A stretch of 64,000 bases of DNA from Cladosporium sp. IMV 00045 (Eukaryota; Ascomycota; Dothideomycetes; Cladosporiales; Cladosporiaceae). Shown here one piece after another: positions 44,031 to 54,816 of the stretch. Position numbers and translations under genes: made by a program. The stretch lies in assembly GCA_001931905.2 (NCBI GenBank), contig MSJI02000813.1, forward strand, positions 1 to 64,000, given 5' to 3'. The notes beneath the pieces are model-generated. The model had not been told where the DNA came from, searched no databases, and saw nothing but the letters and a program-made list of their open reading frames with translations. The first letter of the stretch is position 1; every line of letters starts with the position of its first letter.

Positions 44031-45557
44031 CTATTCAACACAGCACCATCTCGCTTCTCGAAGCAATACAAACCACAGACTCCGGGCCTTCACGCCAGTC
44101 CAATCAATTAAACACTCTGAATACATATAATCATCCTCCCACCGCATAGCAGGCACCATACCATCCATAACAGCCCAATTCTCGAGACTACAAGTCGCAC
44201 GCACCTGCGGCGCCATGACAACCCTAGCCCGGCCTCCTCGCAAATTCCAAGTATCACGCGCGATATACTCACACTCGCTTGCTCCAGGACAGTCGGATTC
44301 TAGGTATCTTTCGCTGCTGACAAGACGCCCCAAAGGTCCGAGGGTGCCAACCGAGCTGCCTTCCGTCCAGCCGGAAAGGATTGAAGAGCGGAAGCGCAGA
44401 TGGTCGTGTGTGAAGTGAGACGCATTGAAATCGGACATGCCACCCCAGCCTGAATAGACGGGGAGAGGTCTGCCGTCGAGCCAGCGCCGACGGTATGCTT
44501 CATCTTGCGTTGCGAAAAGGTCAGTCACCCACGACTCGGTTTCGGAGGTAGGTGTGAACCCTCCGGGTGTTGAGAACGGGTAAAGCAGGTCGCCGTTGAT
44601 GCCGCGAGTTGCTCACAGGTCATAGAAGCGCGTGACATTGGTGTATGGTGGGTCCGTCCTATTATAGTTTGGGTGTTCACTGTGAAGATATCCCAACTCA
44701 CCTGGCCTGATCCTTCGCTTTATAGTACGCCAATCCATCCCCATGACCACGCTCGCTCGCTGTTGTCGCTGCTGATCAATCAACTCTAGGAGATCGGAAG
44801 TGCAGGTCACGACATCGTTCATCATCAGCAGAGTATTGGCCCAACTCTTACCTGTGGCATATGGTATCAACGGTGCCAGGGCGAGATTACGAATCTCCGA
44901 AAGCATAACCATCCAATCCTGGCCTGCAAAATCCGACGGCATGCGGGAAGAATGCAACCACAGCCCATCAACGCCCATGGCTTCCAGTGCCGCTCCCAGA
45001 TCTGCTGACAAGAGGCGCGTCCTATCGGTAGATCCGTTCTCGTAGATGCTGACGAGCACTATGTTCTTCTAGAGCAAGAAAGCGACGGCCTCAACCAAAG
45101 CCAGCGACTGAGCCGGGAGTATACTCTCCGAGTCTCTCAAGGTGATGGCGAAGCTGACTATTGGCCGCCTCTCCTTTTTGTACCAGCCAAAATGACCTTG
45201 TTCTGGCCAGCGCGGTCTTTGCATATCTCTCTGGTCGAAACGTACAGTTGCTAGGATACGAAGTGTTGGCGTCTGGTTGTCCTCATGTCGCAGCGAATCG
45301 CAATTTGAGGGTGTTTCGAAGCCATGGAACAAGATTGGTTTCACGCCGTCGGCTTTGATAAACCTGGCTCCCAGCGTCAGGCCTTCGACTTCGATGATGG
45401 TATTTTGACTGTCCGTGGTCGTCTGGATAAGATTTCTAAGTGTATTAAAGCCAGACTCGGGTGTTGGTGAAAGATGAAAGACAAATCCAAGAAAGACGAA
45501 GCTAACCACAGCCGCGAGTGCTGGCAGCGATCGATTGAGACGCATTGGTGTCAACAT
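44031..45557 (-). pseudogene. CAP59/CMT1-type alpha-1,3-mannosyltransferase, broken by two in-frame stops
   Basis: One continuous minus-strand frame runs from ATG 45555-45557 to the stop at 44031. It encodes an N-terminal membrane anchor (LPALAAVVSFVFLGFVFHL), then the CAP59 blocks LVSIYENGSTDRTR, MNDVVTCTSDLLELIDQQ and GMDWRTIKRR, and a C-terminal ASECEYIARDTWNLRGG. The frame is interrupted only by TAG at 45069-45071 and TGA at 44613-44615. Both stops are in phase with one another, and no frameshift is present. The TGA replaces a residue that is usually Trp in the FYD-x-W block. I tested intron explanations with local GT and AG sites; they shift the conserved frame. The family makes mannosyl linkages on glycans, in the Golgi of capsule-forming yeasts. 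This looks like a recent pseudogene or a sequence error. Confidence 0.8.
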
Positions 45558-46534
45558 CTTGTGCGATGTGAACGCAGCGGCAGAGGCGAGCGCCGCATTC
45601 GCATGCAGGCTCAAGGTAGCAAGTTTCTCAGTTCGATGGTGCTGCTGAAGTTACGGTTCCCACTGGCTGTAGAGACGGGCGGGTGCTCAGTCGCAACTGC
45701 AACGCAAGCAACATGTGATACTTTCAGGCGTGGTCACCTGTAAAATGACGTTCGCCAAATCACAAGTGAATGAACGCCGGCGTCTGCATTCACACCCCAT
45801 CCAGTCATTCGCGAGAGTACCTCCAAAGAACTCAAGATCCTCGTGTTGACTACAGCCATCCAATACCAAAAGGCAAGAGCGATTATCAATGCTCCCACAA
45901 ACCAAGAAGCCCAGATTCCATGATGTGACAAAACAAACTGATCACCTATTGTTGTGATTTGTGAGACGATCACAACAACCAAGACACTGACATCGAACGA
46001 AAGGAGAGGCGCTTCATGTTCAGCGTCTCCTTTATCCAAGGCGCAAGCCACAGTGGTCAGCGTCGCAAGTAAGTGGAGATAACATACTTTTAGGACAGCT
46101 GCCCGGAACCAGACGGTTTTGAACAATATTCTTCATTGCAAAAACGCGCGGGGATCTCTCTCGCGGATAGACTCCTCAATGATCTTGTCATGAGAAACGG
46201 TAATGCTCTCAGATTAAAATTTCCTCGCCACAAACGATCCGTCAGATAACACTATCAAGAGAGTTTTCAGGTGACCGATGTGAAGTTACTCGTAGGAGGT
46301 AGTGCCGTGGCTGAAAGGTATATCCCCGGTTGGTCAAGGCTGAGCTGAGAGGTGTGGGACAGGGGCGGAGGCACAGCTGCAAAGAAGCTTTTGTGAGGCG
46401 AACATGTCCGAACTCGATCAAATCGCGAGAACCTAGATCCTCTCTTGCATATTTCTATATCTATCATAAAAGTTTATCATCAAAGACATTACGAAAAATC
46501 CCACCACATCTTCCTCCATCGGCCCATCACATTT
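45558..46534. other. Intergenic, with an unassigned hydrophobic frame
   Basis: A minus-strand frame at 45734-46126 encodes two or three hydrophobic segments (LVVVIVSQITTIGDQFVLS and FVGALIIALAFWYWMAVV) but opens with TTG and has no ATG near its start. It could be part of a spliced or decayed membrane protein gene. The rest is the 3' flank of the GH3 gene. Confidence 0.3.
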
Positions 46535-49348
46535 TTACGCCAAAACACCACTAAGCGGAAGATCCCTACTCGAGCTTCCCACCCACACCTTCTTAGTCGT
46601 GTTTCTAACCACCCAGTCCTGCTCCACAGTATCCCAGGCAGCGAGATCCTTCCTAGTGACATCAAAGCTGACCTGAGCAGTAGCATTGGGCGCGATGGAA
46701 AGCTTCTCAAAGCCCCTAAGCTCCTTGACAGGATCATAAGAACCGCCACGAGAAACGTACAACTGCGGCACTTCCTGGCCGACGACGGCGCCGGTGTTGG
46801 TGACGGTGGCGTAGACGCGGAAGAGCACGTCGTACAAGCTTGGGTTGCCGCCGGGAGCACCGCCGGCCTTGGGGATGGGCTGGGCGGAGCCGTTGTGTGA
46901 GCCCTCGGGCACGAAATCGGAGGAGCCGTAGTCGGGGCCGCCGTAGGCTTCGGTCAGGTTGGTGCTGTTGAGCCAGGGGTAGTGGTAGAGGGGCACGCGC
47001 TCGGTGAAGTTGGAGGGGAAGGCGTGGTCCTCGGGGTTCATGCTGAAGTTGCCGAAGGTGGGTGCGGAGGTGGTGTGGCCGATGAATGGGACGTAGGCGG
47101 AAGCGTTGAGGTTGACGATCTCGAGGTCGGAGTAGGAGAAGGTGGTGTAAGAGAGACCGAAGCCGAACTCGTAAGTTGGGGTGATGTTCCTCTTGTCGAA
47201 ACCTCTGTAATCGATGCTGTTACCCTCCTTGAAGTTGATCTGCGGAATGCCACCGTCGTCGTTGTCGTTGTAGAGGATATCGGTTCCGTAATCCTCCCTG
47301 CTCTTGCCGATGGTCCAGGGCAGCTTAGCGCTAGGGTTCACGCGGCCGTAGAGAACGTCAGCAATTGCGTTACCGCTCTCTTGGCCAGGGACACCGGCCC
47401 AAAGAATAGCGGTGATGTTGGGGTTGTTCTTGTGGTTCTCCAAAAGGACGGGACCAACAGAGTGGATAACCAAGATGGTGTTGCTGCAGTTGCCGGTGAC
47501 GGTCTCGACAACTTCGTCAGCACCGCCCCAGAAAGTTAGGTTGTTGCGGTCGCCGAGGTTGCCGCCCACTTGAATGAAAGTTTCACCGGCATTGCTGTTG
47601 GCAAACACGATCGAGACGTTGGAGCGCCTAGCGAGGGCTCCGATGGTGTCAAGATCGTAGTTGTCGAAGCTAGACTCATAAGACCCTCCATTGGCGAGAA
47701 CATCGCTCTGAATAGCACTGTCGGGAGTGACAAGGTAAGGGAACTCAGCGGTTCCACTTCCCCATGCCATGGCGAGGGTGCCGTCGTTGCAACCACGATC
47801 GTCGCAGCCGTTGGGGCCTTTGGGGTTGGGGCCAGCATCTTCGCCAAAAACCGTGGTCAAAGGAGTGTAACCCTTAAGTGGCAGGGTATTGTTGACGTTT
47901 TTGAGAAGGACAGTGCTTGCACCACCGATGTGACGAATCAAAGATCCATGGTCGGCCCTCACATTGACATGATCGTTAACCTTTTGCCAGTTCTTGCCCA
48001 CGTAGTACTGCTCGAAGTTGTAGGTGTCCTTGGTCCAGCTGTGGAAGTTGATATCAGTCCTGTTGGTGTCGGCGTCGACCTTGTAGTAAGCAGCCATGAT
48101 GCGCATAGCCATGTCGTCAACCCTCCACGCCGGGACGGTGCCGTTGAGAACAGCAATGGTGAGGTTGGAACCGAAGTAAGTGTAGCCATTGTTGTACGAG
48201 TCGGAGTCTCCGGGCATGGTCATGTCCAGACCAGCAAGCACACTGGAAACACCGGAGTGGGTGGCAAGCCAGTCACTGACGACGGCACCTTGGAAGCCGA
48301 GCTCGCCCTTCAACAGGTAGTTGAGGGTGTAGGAGTTCTGGCAGCCCTGAGAAGAATTGATTTGTTGGTAAGAGCACATTACCGAAGCAGCACCGGCGCG
48401 CACGCCCTCAGCAAAGGGCCAGAGGTACAGCTCGTGCATAGTCTCGTCGTCGATGTTGGAAGAAGCTGGCTCGGAGATGTTGTAGCCAAAGCCGTTGGCC
48501 TCTGGCATCTGGCGAAAGTGTTCCTGCTCGTTACCGATGAAGTGTTTCAGTTGGGTCATAACGTTCTGGCTCTGGATACCCTTGATGGTCTGAGCAAACA
48601 TTGCACCAGTCAGGACAGGGTCAGGCGAGTAGCCCTCCCAGTTACGACCGCCCTCAGGCTCCCTTCCGAGCGGGCCGGCGACAGGCTGTGTGATGGGTCA
48701 GTAAAGCAATGATAGTGGAACGAACGGAAGAGGACATACACCAAGCTGGAAGTCAACACCCTTGCCCTTGTGCTCCGAACCCATGGCTGCACCCTGCAGG
48801 AAGGCAAGGCCGCGATCCCAGGTGGCACCCACATTGACGCCAGCAGGGAAAGCCGACACCAAGTCCGCAAAGCGAATACCAAGCGGAGAGTCCTGGAGAC
48901 ACATAGCACGGAATCCAAGACGAGGAATTGATCCAGTCTGGCCGACACAGCGGTCGACTTGCCATCCAGTACCGGTGGTAAGGTTGACCTTCTCCTCGAG
49001 AGTCAGCTGGCTCACAAAGTCGCGAGCCTGAGCGTAAGCGTTCTCCCAGTCGCCGAGACCCTCAGTCCATGGTGAAGGGTACTTGGGTGGGCTGCTCTGA
49101 TGGCTGTTGCTGCCGGCCACGACGACAGGGTTCTCGCTCACTGCCTCAGGGTAAGTGACATTGGGAAACTACTCCACAGCGTTAGCGATCAATCATGTCT
49201 TCAAAGAAGCTGCAAGATGGCTTACAGGCGCGCCGAAATTGCCTCTGTTGGAAAAGTCATCGCTGCCCTCAGCCACTGCATTGGTGCCAGCATCCTGAGC
49301 CCACGCAGTGGTCGCAGCCAGTAGGATCGTCGATGCCACTGAACGCAT
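46535..49348 (-). CDS. GH3 beta-glucosidase, secreted
   Basis: Exons are 49226-49348, 48740-49168 and 46535-48685 (900 aa), with phase-0 introns of 57 and 54 nt. Exon 1 encodes a signal peptide (MRSVASTILLAATTAWAQ). The GH3 N-domain shows LTLEEKVNLTTGTGW, DSPLGIRF, GVDFQLGPVAGPLGREPEGG, KHFIGNEQEHFR and the nucleophile Asp near residue 320 in GAVVSDWLATHSG. The C-domain (WAGVPGQESGNAIADVLYG, LPWTIGKSREDYG) and a fibronectin type III-like end (VTNTGAVVGQEVPQLYVS) follow. Enzymes of this type release glucose from cellobiose and beta-glucans outside the cell. Many N-glycosylation sites are present. The length fits the secreted Bgl1-type enzymes. Confidence 0.93.
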
Positions 49349-50691
49349 CTTGAAAGAGAAATATGGAAAAGATGCGGGAAGCAAGGAAACTGTTGTTGAG
49401 ACCTACAGCATCCAAGGCAGCGACCGCTGCGATATTTCTACCCTTTCCATCATGCCCATCGAAATCGCAAGGGTTCCAACCGTCCAGGTCCACGCTGACA
49501 GAGTGGTCGTCATGACCGTTGAAGAGTGGAGCCAAAAGTTCGGTAGCCGATGGAGTTGCGAGTGCACAGTCCAGAAGGCGGGTGGAGGAAGTTGGAGCGA
49601 TGGAGAGGGCTGTGGAGATGGGAGGTGGAGGATGGAGACTCCGAGTGGACGAGGGCGGAGTTTTGTGCCTGCATATCCACACATGAGATTTCTCCCGCTC
49701 CTCGATGCTTTCATCGTCTATGTTCATCGCGGTTGGGAGCAGGCGGACGAACCCTCAGCCGGTCCTCGTATCCGACTTTCCGGCACGTGCGGGTGATCTT
49801 GTACGCGAGATACCCAACGCTCTTACATCTCTTGTCAATAGTAATGCTCTCAGGCCATGCAAAGCGTTGTATGTGCTGCTGCCGATCGTTGTACTTGCAC
49901 TGCCGACAGACAGACCCTTGCTTGAGAGATTGTGAGATGCTGGATGATCGCCATTCAACTCGTGGCATGAGTGAGATTTCCATGCTGCATTTTCGTAGTT
50001 CCTTCCATGCATACAAAGAAGCCAGCCACTGTGATAGTATCATGTATAAGCAGCACCCAAAGTAATCTTGTCAGGATAGGCATTATTGCTCAAGCATTTC
50101 TTTCTTGGCCAGATCGGATAACCCGGGTAGCGGTCAAATCGCTCCTCCACTCTGCCAATGCATTTGGTGCGATGCTTGACTGCCGCAAGACCCATCCGTG
50201 GCAGGCTCACCTTCGACCTCAGCATCGTCACGACCGTCATCGCTCTTGAGTCGACGGTAGTGTTAATGCTTTCTGAGGGATTTTTTCAATCCCCGACTCA
50301 CGAAAAAGAGGACCCTTCGAGGGTTCGTCGGATATTCTAATTAGATTCCCTAACCCGTTGGACAGAAATGGTGCTCCGAAGGACGAGCTTCTTGCATGTT
50401 CGCTATGGTCTTGGATCAGGCTGTTACGCATGTGACTCTCTCACAATCAGACCTCGAAGCCAATAGCTTGTCCTATCCTGGTGTTGTCTCATCCAAAATT
50501 CATATATTCTCAGGTATCCACATCAAGACATCCCACGCCTCGCAAAGCCTCAACAATATCCCCAAAAAGGCCTACGGTATAATCACCACAAGACACCAGC
50601 CAGAAAGCCGCCCTATAGCCTCAAAATAAAACGCCTTCCGTCCATCCAGCTCTGGAAAAATTCACACTGCTATTCCTGAATATGCCTCCTA
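49349..50691. other. 1.3-kb upstream region of the GH3 gene
   Basis: This region contains the GH3 promoter and the 3' flank of the E2 gene. The open frames (for example plus 49308-49796, minus 49711-50043) have no recognisable content. No carbon-repression site was assigned with confidence. Confidence 0.35.
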
Positions 50692-51493
50692 CTATTCCCA
50701 AGCACTCTCCATACTATCACGCACACACCTCCTCACCCTCCTCTTGAACTCCTTGCGGTCCTCGCGCCAAAGCTTGCCGGCCTCGATGTTCGCCGCGCTC
50801 TCGTCGTTCGGGCTGCCGAGCATGCTGATGACGGACAGCAAAATGGACTCCGGAGATTGCACGGGCGACCAGCGCTCGCTGGCGCTCTCGTAGCCGTATT
50901 GGTCGTCTTCGGGTGGGTGGAGGATGGAGATGCAGACTTCGCCGTTTTCGTAGACTAGAAATTGGAGGTGTTAGTTGGAGGAGGTTGGGTATGGTTGTGG
51001 GGAAGTTGGTTGATGTGATGGATGGCTTACCATTAGGGTGGAAGATTGGAGTTTCGAACTTCATCTTTGGTGGGTAGAGAGGGTAGTTTTGAGGGAAGGT
51101 CATCTTTGCTCTGAAGCAGCCGCCTGGTAGTACTGTTAGCCATGCTTCTTGAGGATCCAAATATGACCTTGCACAATTCCTTTGCCTTCCCATTGTCCAA
51201 GATCCCACAGGCGGACGTACCGCACCCATCGATCTTCCCGGAGAAACATCCAGATGGCCAGCTTTTGCAACCAACCCTCGTTGGTATTTCTTTTCTCACT
51301 CACCTCCATATAAGCTGTCCTGGTCATCGCTCAGCATGAGCATGACCTCCCACTCGAACACACTGCTCCCCACAAGTCCACAGCTAATACCAGGAATGTC
51401 CTTGTCGGTCTGGATCTGCTTGAATTGCTTGGCGAGTAGTAGGGCGGCGCTTGACTGGCCGCCTGAGGGCGAATTTGTGCTGTTTCGGTCCAT
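50692..51493 (-). CDS. UBC7: Ubiquitin-conjugating enzyme E2, Ubc7/UBE2G type
   Basis: Exons are 51304-51493, 51031-51123 and 50692-50954 (181 aa), with introns of 180 and 76 nt. The UBC fold is complete: [21 protein letters not shown], then [20 protein letters not shown], the HPN motif (about 92-94), and the catalytic Cys102 in NGEVCISIL. The acidic-loop insertion [20 protein letters not shown] after the Cys is diagnostic of the Ubc7/UBE2G (and Cdc34) group. The compact C-terminus favours Ubc7 over Cdc34. Ubc7 works with ER membrane E3 ligases in ERAD. The splice at exon 1/2 gives three Gly residues where two are usual. The first in-frame ATG is the start. Confidence 0.87.
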
Positions 51494-52569
51494 GATGGCA
51501 GATATGTGTGGGAAACGCAACACCAGATCGGACGATGTGTAGATTTTGTCGGGAGGTAGTCCTCGGAAGGTGCTTATATTTTTGGTAGGAGCTGTACCTC
51601 GAGGACTTCTGCCGGCAGCTTTGCGTCACAGCAGGTGCAGCACGGATTGAAGGGTCTTTTCTCACTGCCGAGTTGATCACCGAGGTGGCGGTTTCTTATT
51701 AATAGAAAATGGAGAGTGCAATTCTCAGCAGCGCCTCTATGCCTTATTGATACAACATTGTACACTTTTCCATTTCTGTGCAAACAATTGATGATTCACA
51801 CGTAGGTAATTGCCAGCATGGACTCGGTCAAAAGAGCCGCTCGCAATCGACGCAGCTTGCTTCTTTGGGGAGCCGAGGCATCTCAGCTTTTGCAGGTTTG
51901 CATGCCGCTGTTCTCCATCATCACTTCACCTCCTTCGAGAAACTTATCAGAATGACATCGTACGGGATATGGACAGACTGGAGATACCATCAAGTCTGTC
52001 CTATAGCTCTCTGATAATCGCACAGGAAGGGTATTCGCTTGTCTCTTCTTTCCACTGTTGCTGGAACTTCACAGCTGGTCGGTGTACGCAACCAACAACC
52101 TCCTCGACCATGCCTGGCGTTGGACCGGTACTCCAAAGAAAGCATCCATACCGATACAACAGCTTCACCTGCACAGCTAGAACTCTTCTTAGAACTGCAC
52201 TAACCAGACGCATTTGAAGGCCCGGCCAAATCCGATCCAAGTCTAAATGTCAGCCTCATGCTTACCTCTCCACAGCTTTGACCAAACCTGGGATCTGATT
52301 TCCTTGGTTCCATCCTACCAGGCATACAGAATGTGACGCGGTGTTTCTTGTCCTTTGAACTACCAGCTAGTGCTGACGAAATGCCCAACATAAGACGAAG
52401 CCAATCTGACCCCCTATGGACGCCTTGCCGGAAATAAGAGCGAAGCTATACAATGACTACTTATGATCTCCTTCAATACATGTCTTCCATCTCGCCTTGA
52501 AACCAATTTACCTGCCTTACTAGATATCCTACAGCACAATCAGTCCACTATTCTAACCACAACCCCAAA
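51494..52569. other. 1.1-kb divergent intergenic region
   Basis: This region carries the promoters of the Ubc7-type E2 and of the sulfotransferase-like gene. Short frames (51810-52217 plus, 51384-51680 minus) are unconvincing. Confidence 0.35.
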
Positions 52570-53484
52570 ATGCCACCCCCCACCTCCCCACCTCCAAACC
52601 ACGTCTTCGACCCCGGCGACATGTCCTCCCTCCCCTACCAAACGTCCATCAACCGCCGCCACGCCACTCGCACCGTCCCCCTCCACCTCCTATGCCTCGG
52701 CCTCTCACGCACCGGCACAGTCTCCCTGCGCCAAGCGCTAGTCCGCCTAGGCTACAAAGAAACCTACCACTTCGCGAGCGTGCTGCAAGAAAACCCACCC
52801 GACGCCCACCTCTGGACCGAAGCGCTCGAAGCAAAATTCCTCAACCTCGGAACCCCCTACGGCAAGGCGGAATGGGACGCGCTGCTAGGCCACTGCCAGG
52901 CGGTGACGGACGCGCCGTGCTCGATTTTTTACAAGGAATTGCTAGCCGCGTATCCGGAAGCGAAAGTCATTCTGACGCAGCGGGAGAGTGCGGACGAGTG
53001 GTTTGGGTCGCAGATGAGAACGCTGGTTCCTTACGCCAGCGGGCTGGTGCCGAGGACGTGGTGGGGGAGGCTTACGGCGGTGTTTTCGCCGCTGGATAGG
53101 ACGATGGTGCGCTTGAATGAGTTGATTGTGTTTCACACGCCGGTGTTTAGGACGTTGTGGGATGATTATCATGAGGGGACAGAGAGGGGGAAGGGGGTTT
53201 ATGAGGATTATAATGCGGAGATTAAGAGGATTGTGCCGGCGGAAAGACTGCTGGTGTTTAATGTTAAGGAGGGGTGGGAGCCGCTGTGTGAGTTTTTGGG
53301 GGAGGAGGTGCCGGCGGGTGAGGAGTTTCCGAGGAGGAATGGGGAAGCTGTGTTTGTGAGAAATAATCAGCAGTTTGGGGAGTTCGTGCAGGCTGCAGTG
53401 AGGAGGAATATGGCGATTGTTGGTGCTGGTGTCGTTGCTGCTTTGGCGCTTGGTGTGGCTGGTTTTATGGCGAGGAGGAGGTGA
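52570..53484 (+). CDS. P-loop sulfotransferase-like protein with C-terminal membrane anchor
   Basis: Single exon, 304 aa. Residues from about 35 show the sulfotransferase-type P-loop (LCLGLSRTGTVSLRQALVRL), followed by the family patterns GYKETYHFASV, VTDAPCSIFYKELLAAYPEAKVILTQRES (the strand before the 3'-phosphate-binding segment), DDYHEGTERGKGVYEDYNAEI and LLVFNVKEGWEPLCEFLG. It belongs to a large fungal group often named 'NAD-dependent epimerase' by mistake. The last ~25 residues form a hydrophobic segment (AIVGAGVVAALALGVAGFM) ending MARRR, which suggests a tail anchor with the enzyme facing the cytosol. The natural acceptor is unknown. It is convergent with the RidA gene, with 192 bp between them. 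Confidence 0.85.
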   Translation: MPPPTSPPPNHVFDPGDMSSLPYQTSINRRHATRTVPLHLLCLGLSRTGTVSLRQALVRLGYKETYHFASVLQENPPDAHLWTEALEAKFLNLGTPYGKAEWDALLGHCQAVTDAPCSIFYKELLAAYPEAKVILTQRESADEWFGSQMRTLVPYASGLVPRTWWGRLTAVFSPLDRTMVRLNELIVFHTPVFRTLWDDYHEGTERGKGVYEDYNAEIKRIVPAERLLVFNVKEGWEPLCEFLGEEVPAGEEFPRRNGEAVFVRNNQQFGEFVQAAVRRNMAIVGAGVVAALALGVAGFMARRR

Positions 53485-53635
53485 TTGCTGATTCTCCATA
53501 GGACGTTGGGAACATTTGGATTCGCAGGTGGGCTTCCTGAGAAGCCTCCTGCAAGATAAGGTATGGTCGATTCGCGATAAGAAAACAAACTTCGAAAACT
53601 TCATCAAACAATCAATTTAGCTACCAAACACGACC

Positions 53636-53660
53636 CATCCCACCACCACCACCACCACCC
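53636..53660. repeat. CAC trinucleotide microsatellite
   Basis: About seven consecutive CAC units lie in the short convergent spacer between the sulfotransferase-like and RidA-family genes. Confidence 0.8.
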
Positions 53661-53676
53661 CATACCCCTCCCCTCC

Positions 53677-54169
53677 TCACCCAACCCAAGCCTCAACCTC
53701 AATCTCGACCCTCATATCCTCCAACGCCAGGCCCGCAACACCAATCTCTGTCCAAATCGGCCTATGGTCCTCACCACACCACTTCTTCAAACACCCCGTC
53801 ATGATCCCCGTCACCTCCTCATTCAACGAGACATGCAAACTGCGCACGCTGTAAACTTCGCTCCAACCTTTCCCGCCAGCGGATTTGAGCGCGAGCTCGA
53901 CGTTGGCGAAGGCTTGGTCGATTTCGGTGGCGAGATCGGAGGAGATGGTTATGGGGTCTGTCTTGGTGGGGTCCCAGCCGCCTGTGTTGGTTGGGTGTTG
54001 TTAGCTGGAATGGGAGGGGTGGGAGAGGGTTGGAATCATTTTTGATGCTCTACGTGCCTTGGCCGGATATCTTAATTGTGTTGCCGATGCGCACCGCCTG
54101 GCTGTAGTGGAGGTTATCTCTGGCCCATTCGCCAATGTCTGGGTAGGTGGAAAACTTGGGCTGGGACAT
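53677..54169 (-). CDS. RidA (YjgF/UK114) family protein with a GC-AG intron
   Basis: Exons are 54058-54169 and 53677-53981 (138 aa). The frame begins MSQPKFSTYPDIGEWARDNLHYSQAVRIGN and continues to ISGQ, where a 76-nt intron (53982-54057) must be removed to give SGQGGWDP. Only a GC donor (AAG followed by GCACGT) and the AG after CAACAC keep the frame and the conserved Gly-Gly-Trp-Asp. Exon 2 has the family core EIDQAFANVELALKSAGGKG, SEVYSVRSLHV and IGVAGLALEDMRVEIEVEA. RidA proteins clear reactive enamine/imine intermediates formed by PLP enzymes; this member could be another subgroup of the family. It is a homotrimer in known cases, probably cytosolic here since no targeting signal is visible. 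Confidence 0.83.
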
Positions 54170-54816
54170 GCTTGTTTATTTGGTCTTCAATAGCGAGGAT
54201 AATAGCTTTCGAACGGGAAAAAATGGTGTTGTCCCTGATGCCCATCTACTCGACCTGCCATTAGTTTATATACTGCCTGCTCTCGGCCATGGGACACCAT
54301 TGGATTTGTAATGGGGCGTCTCTCGAGGAAAGTCAGCACGAAGTTTCGTGCAAATGAGGAGTCATCTAGATCGCTTAACTCCCAAGAGCTGAAAGGGGCT
54401 TGGCCAGGTGCTCAGAAGGCACATGCTTACACATACCCAATGCACATCTATTGGAGCATGTTGGTGTTAATGTTCAGCCGTGGCTTTGGAGCAAACCCCA
54501 CGTTTTGCCTTGCTAGCGCCGTTGTGAACAGTGGAGACAATCGGCCAGCCCTGCCAACCTGCGTCTGTGCCGATGCCCGCCCTGGATGGACTCTAGCCTC
54601 AGGTAGCCTACCCTAGACAGCGCATCCGCCTCGCCTTGCATCCGCCTCGCCTTTGTCTTTGTCTGTCCTATACACTACTCCTAACATTACACTCCCTTTA
54701 CCGCTGAGACACTCTCTCCTTCATTGATTCATTTGTCTCTTATTGCCATATCAACAGCCATTCATTCAATCCAAGACAACCTATTTCACCAAAGACTGCC
54801 TACAACCAACAGCGTC
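54170..54816. promoter_or_regulatory. Divergent promoter region RidA-like / EAF-like
   Basis: This 647-bp region separates two divergent genes. It contains a perfect 16-bp tandem repeat (54622-54637 and 54638-54653, GCATCCGCCTCGCCTT). The last 150 bp before the EAF ATG are C/T-rich. No gene is supported. Confidence 0.4.

Noticed and set aside
44556..45125. Introns that would remove the two stops of the mannosyltransferase
   Set aside because: Local GT and AG pairs exist at 56 nt around each stop, but removing them shifts the frame out of the conserved CAP59 sequence.
45734..46126. Hydrophobic minus-strand frame, possible membrane protein
   Set aside because: It opens with TTG and has no ATG near its start. 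Two or three hydrophobic stretches alone do not support a gene; it may be a fragment.
47570..48712. 380-codon plus-strand frame antisense to the GH3 gene
   Set aside because: It is a shadow of a GC-rich coding strand. The GH3 motifs on the minus strand explain the sequence.
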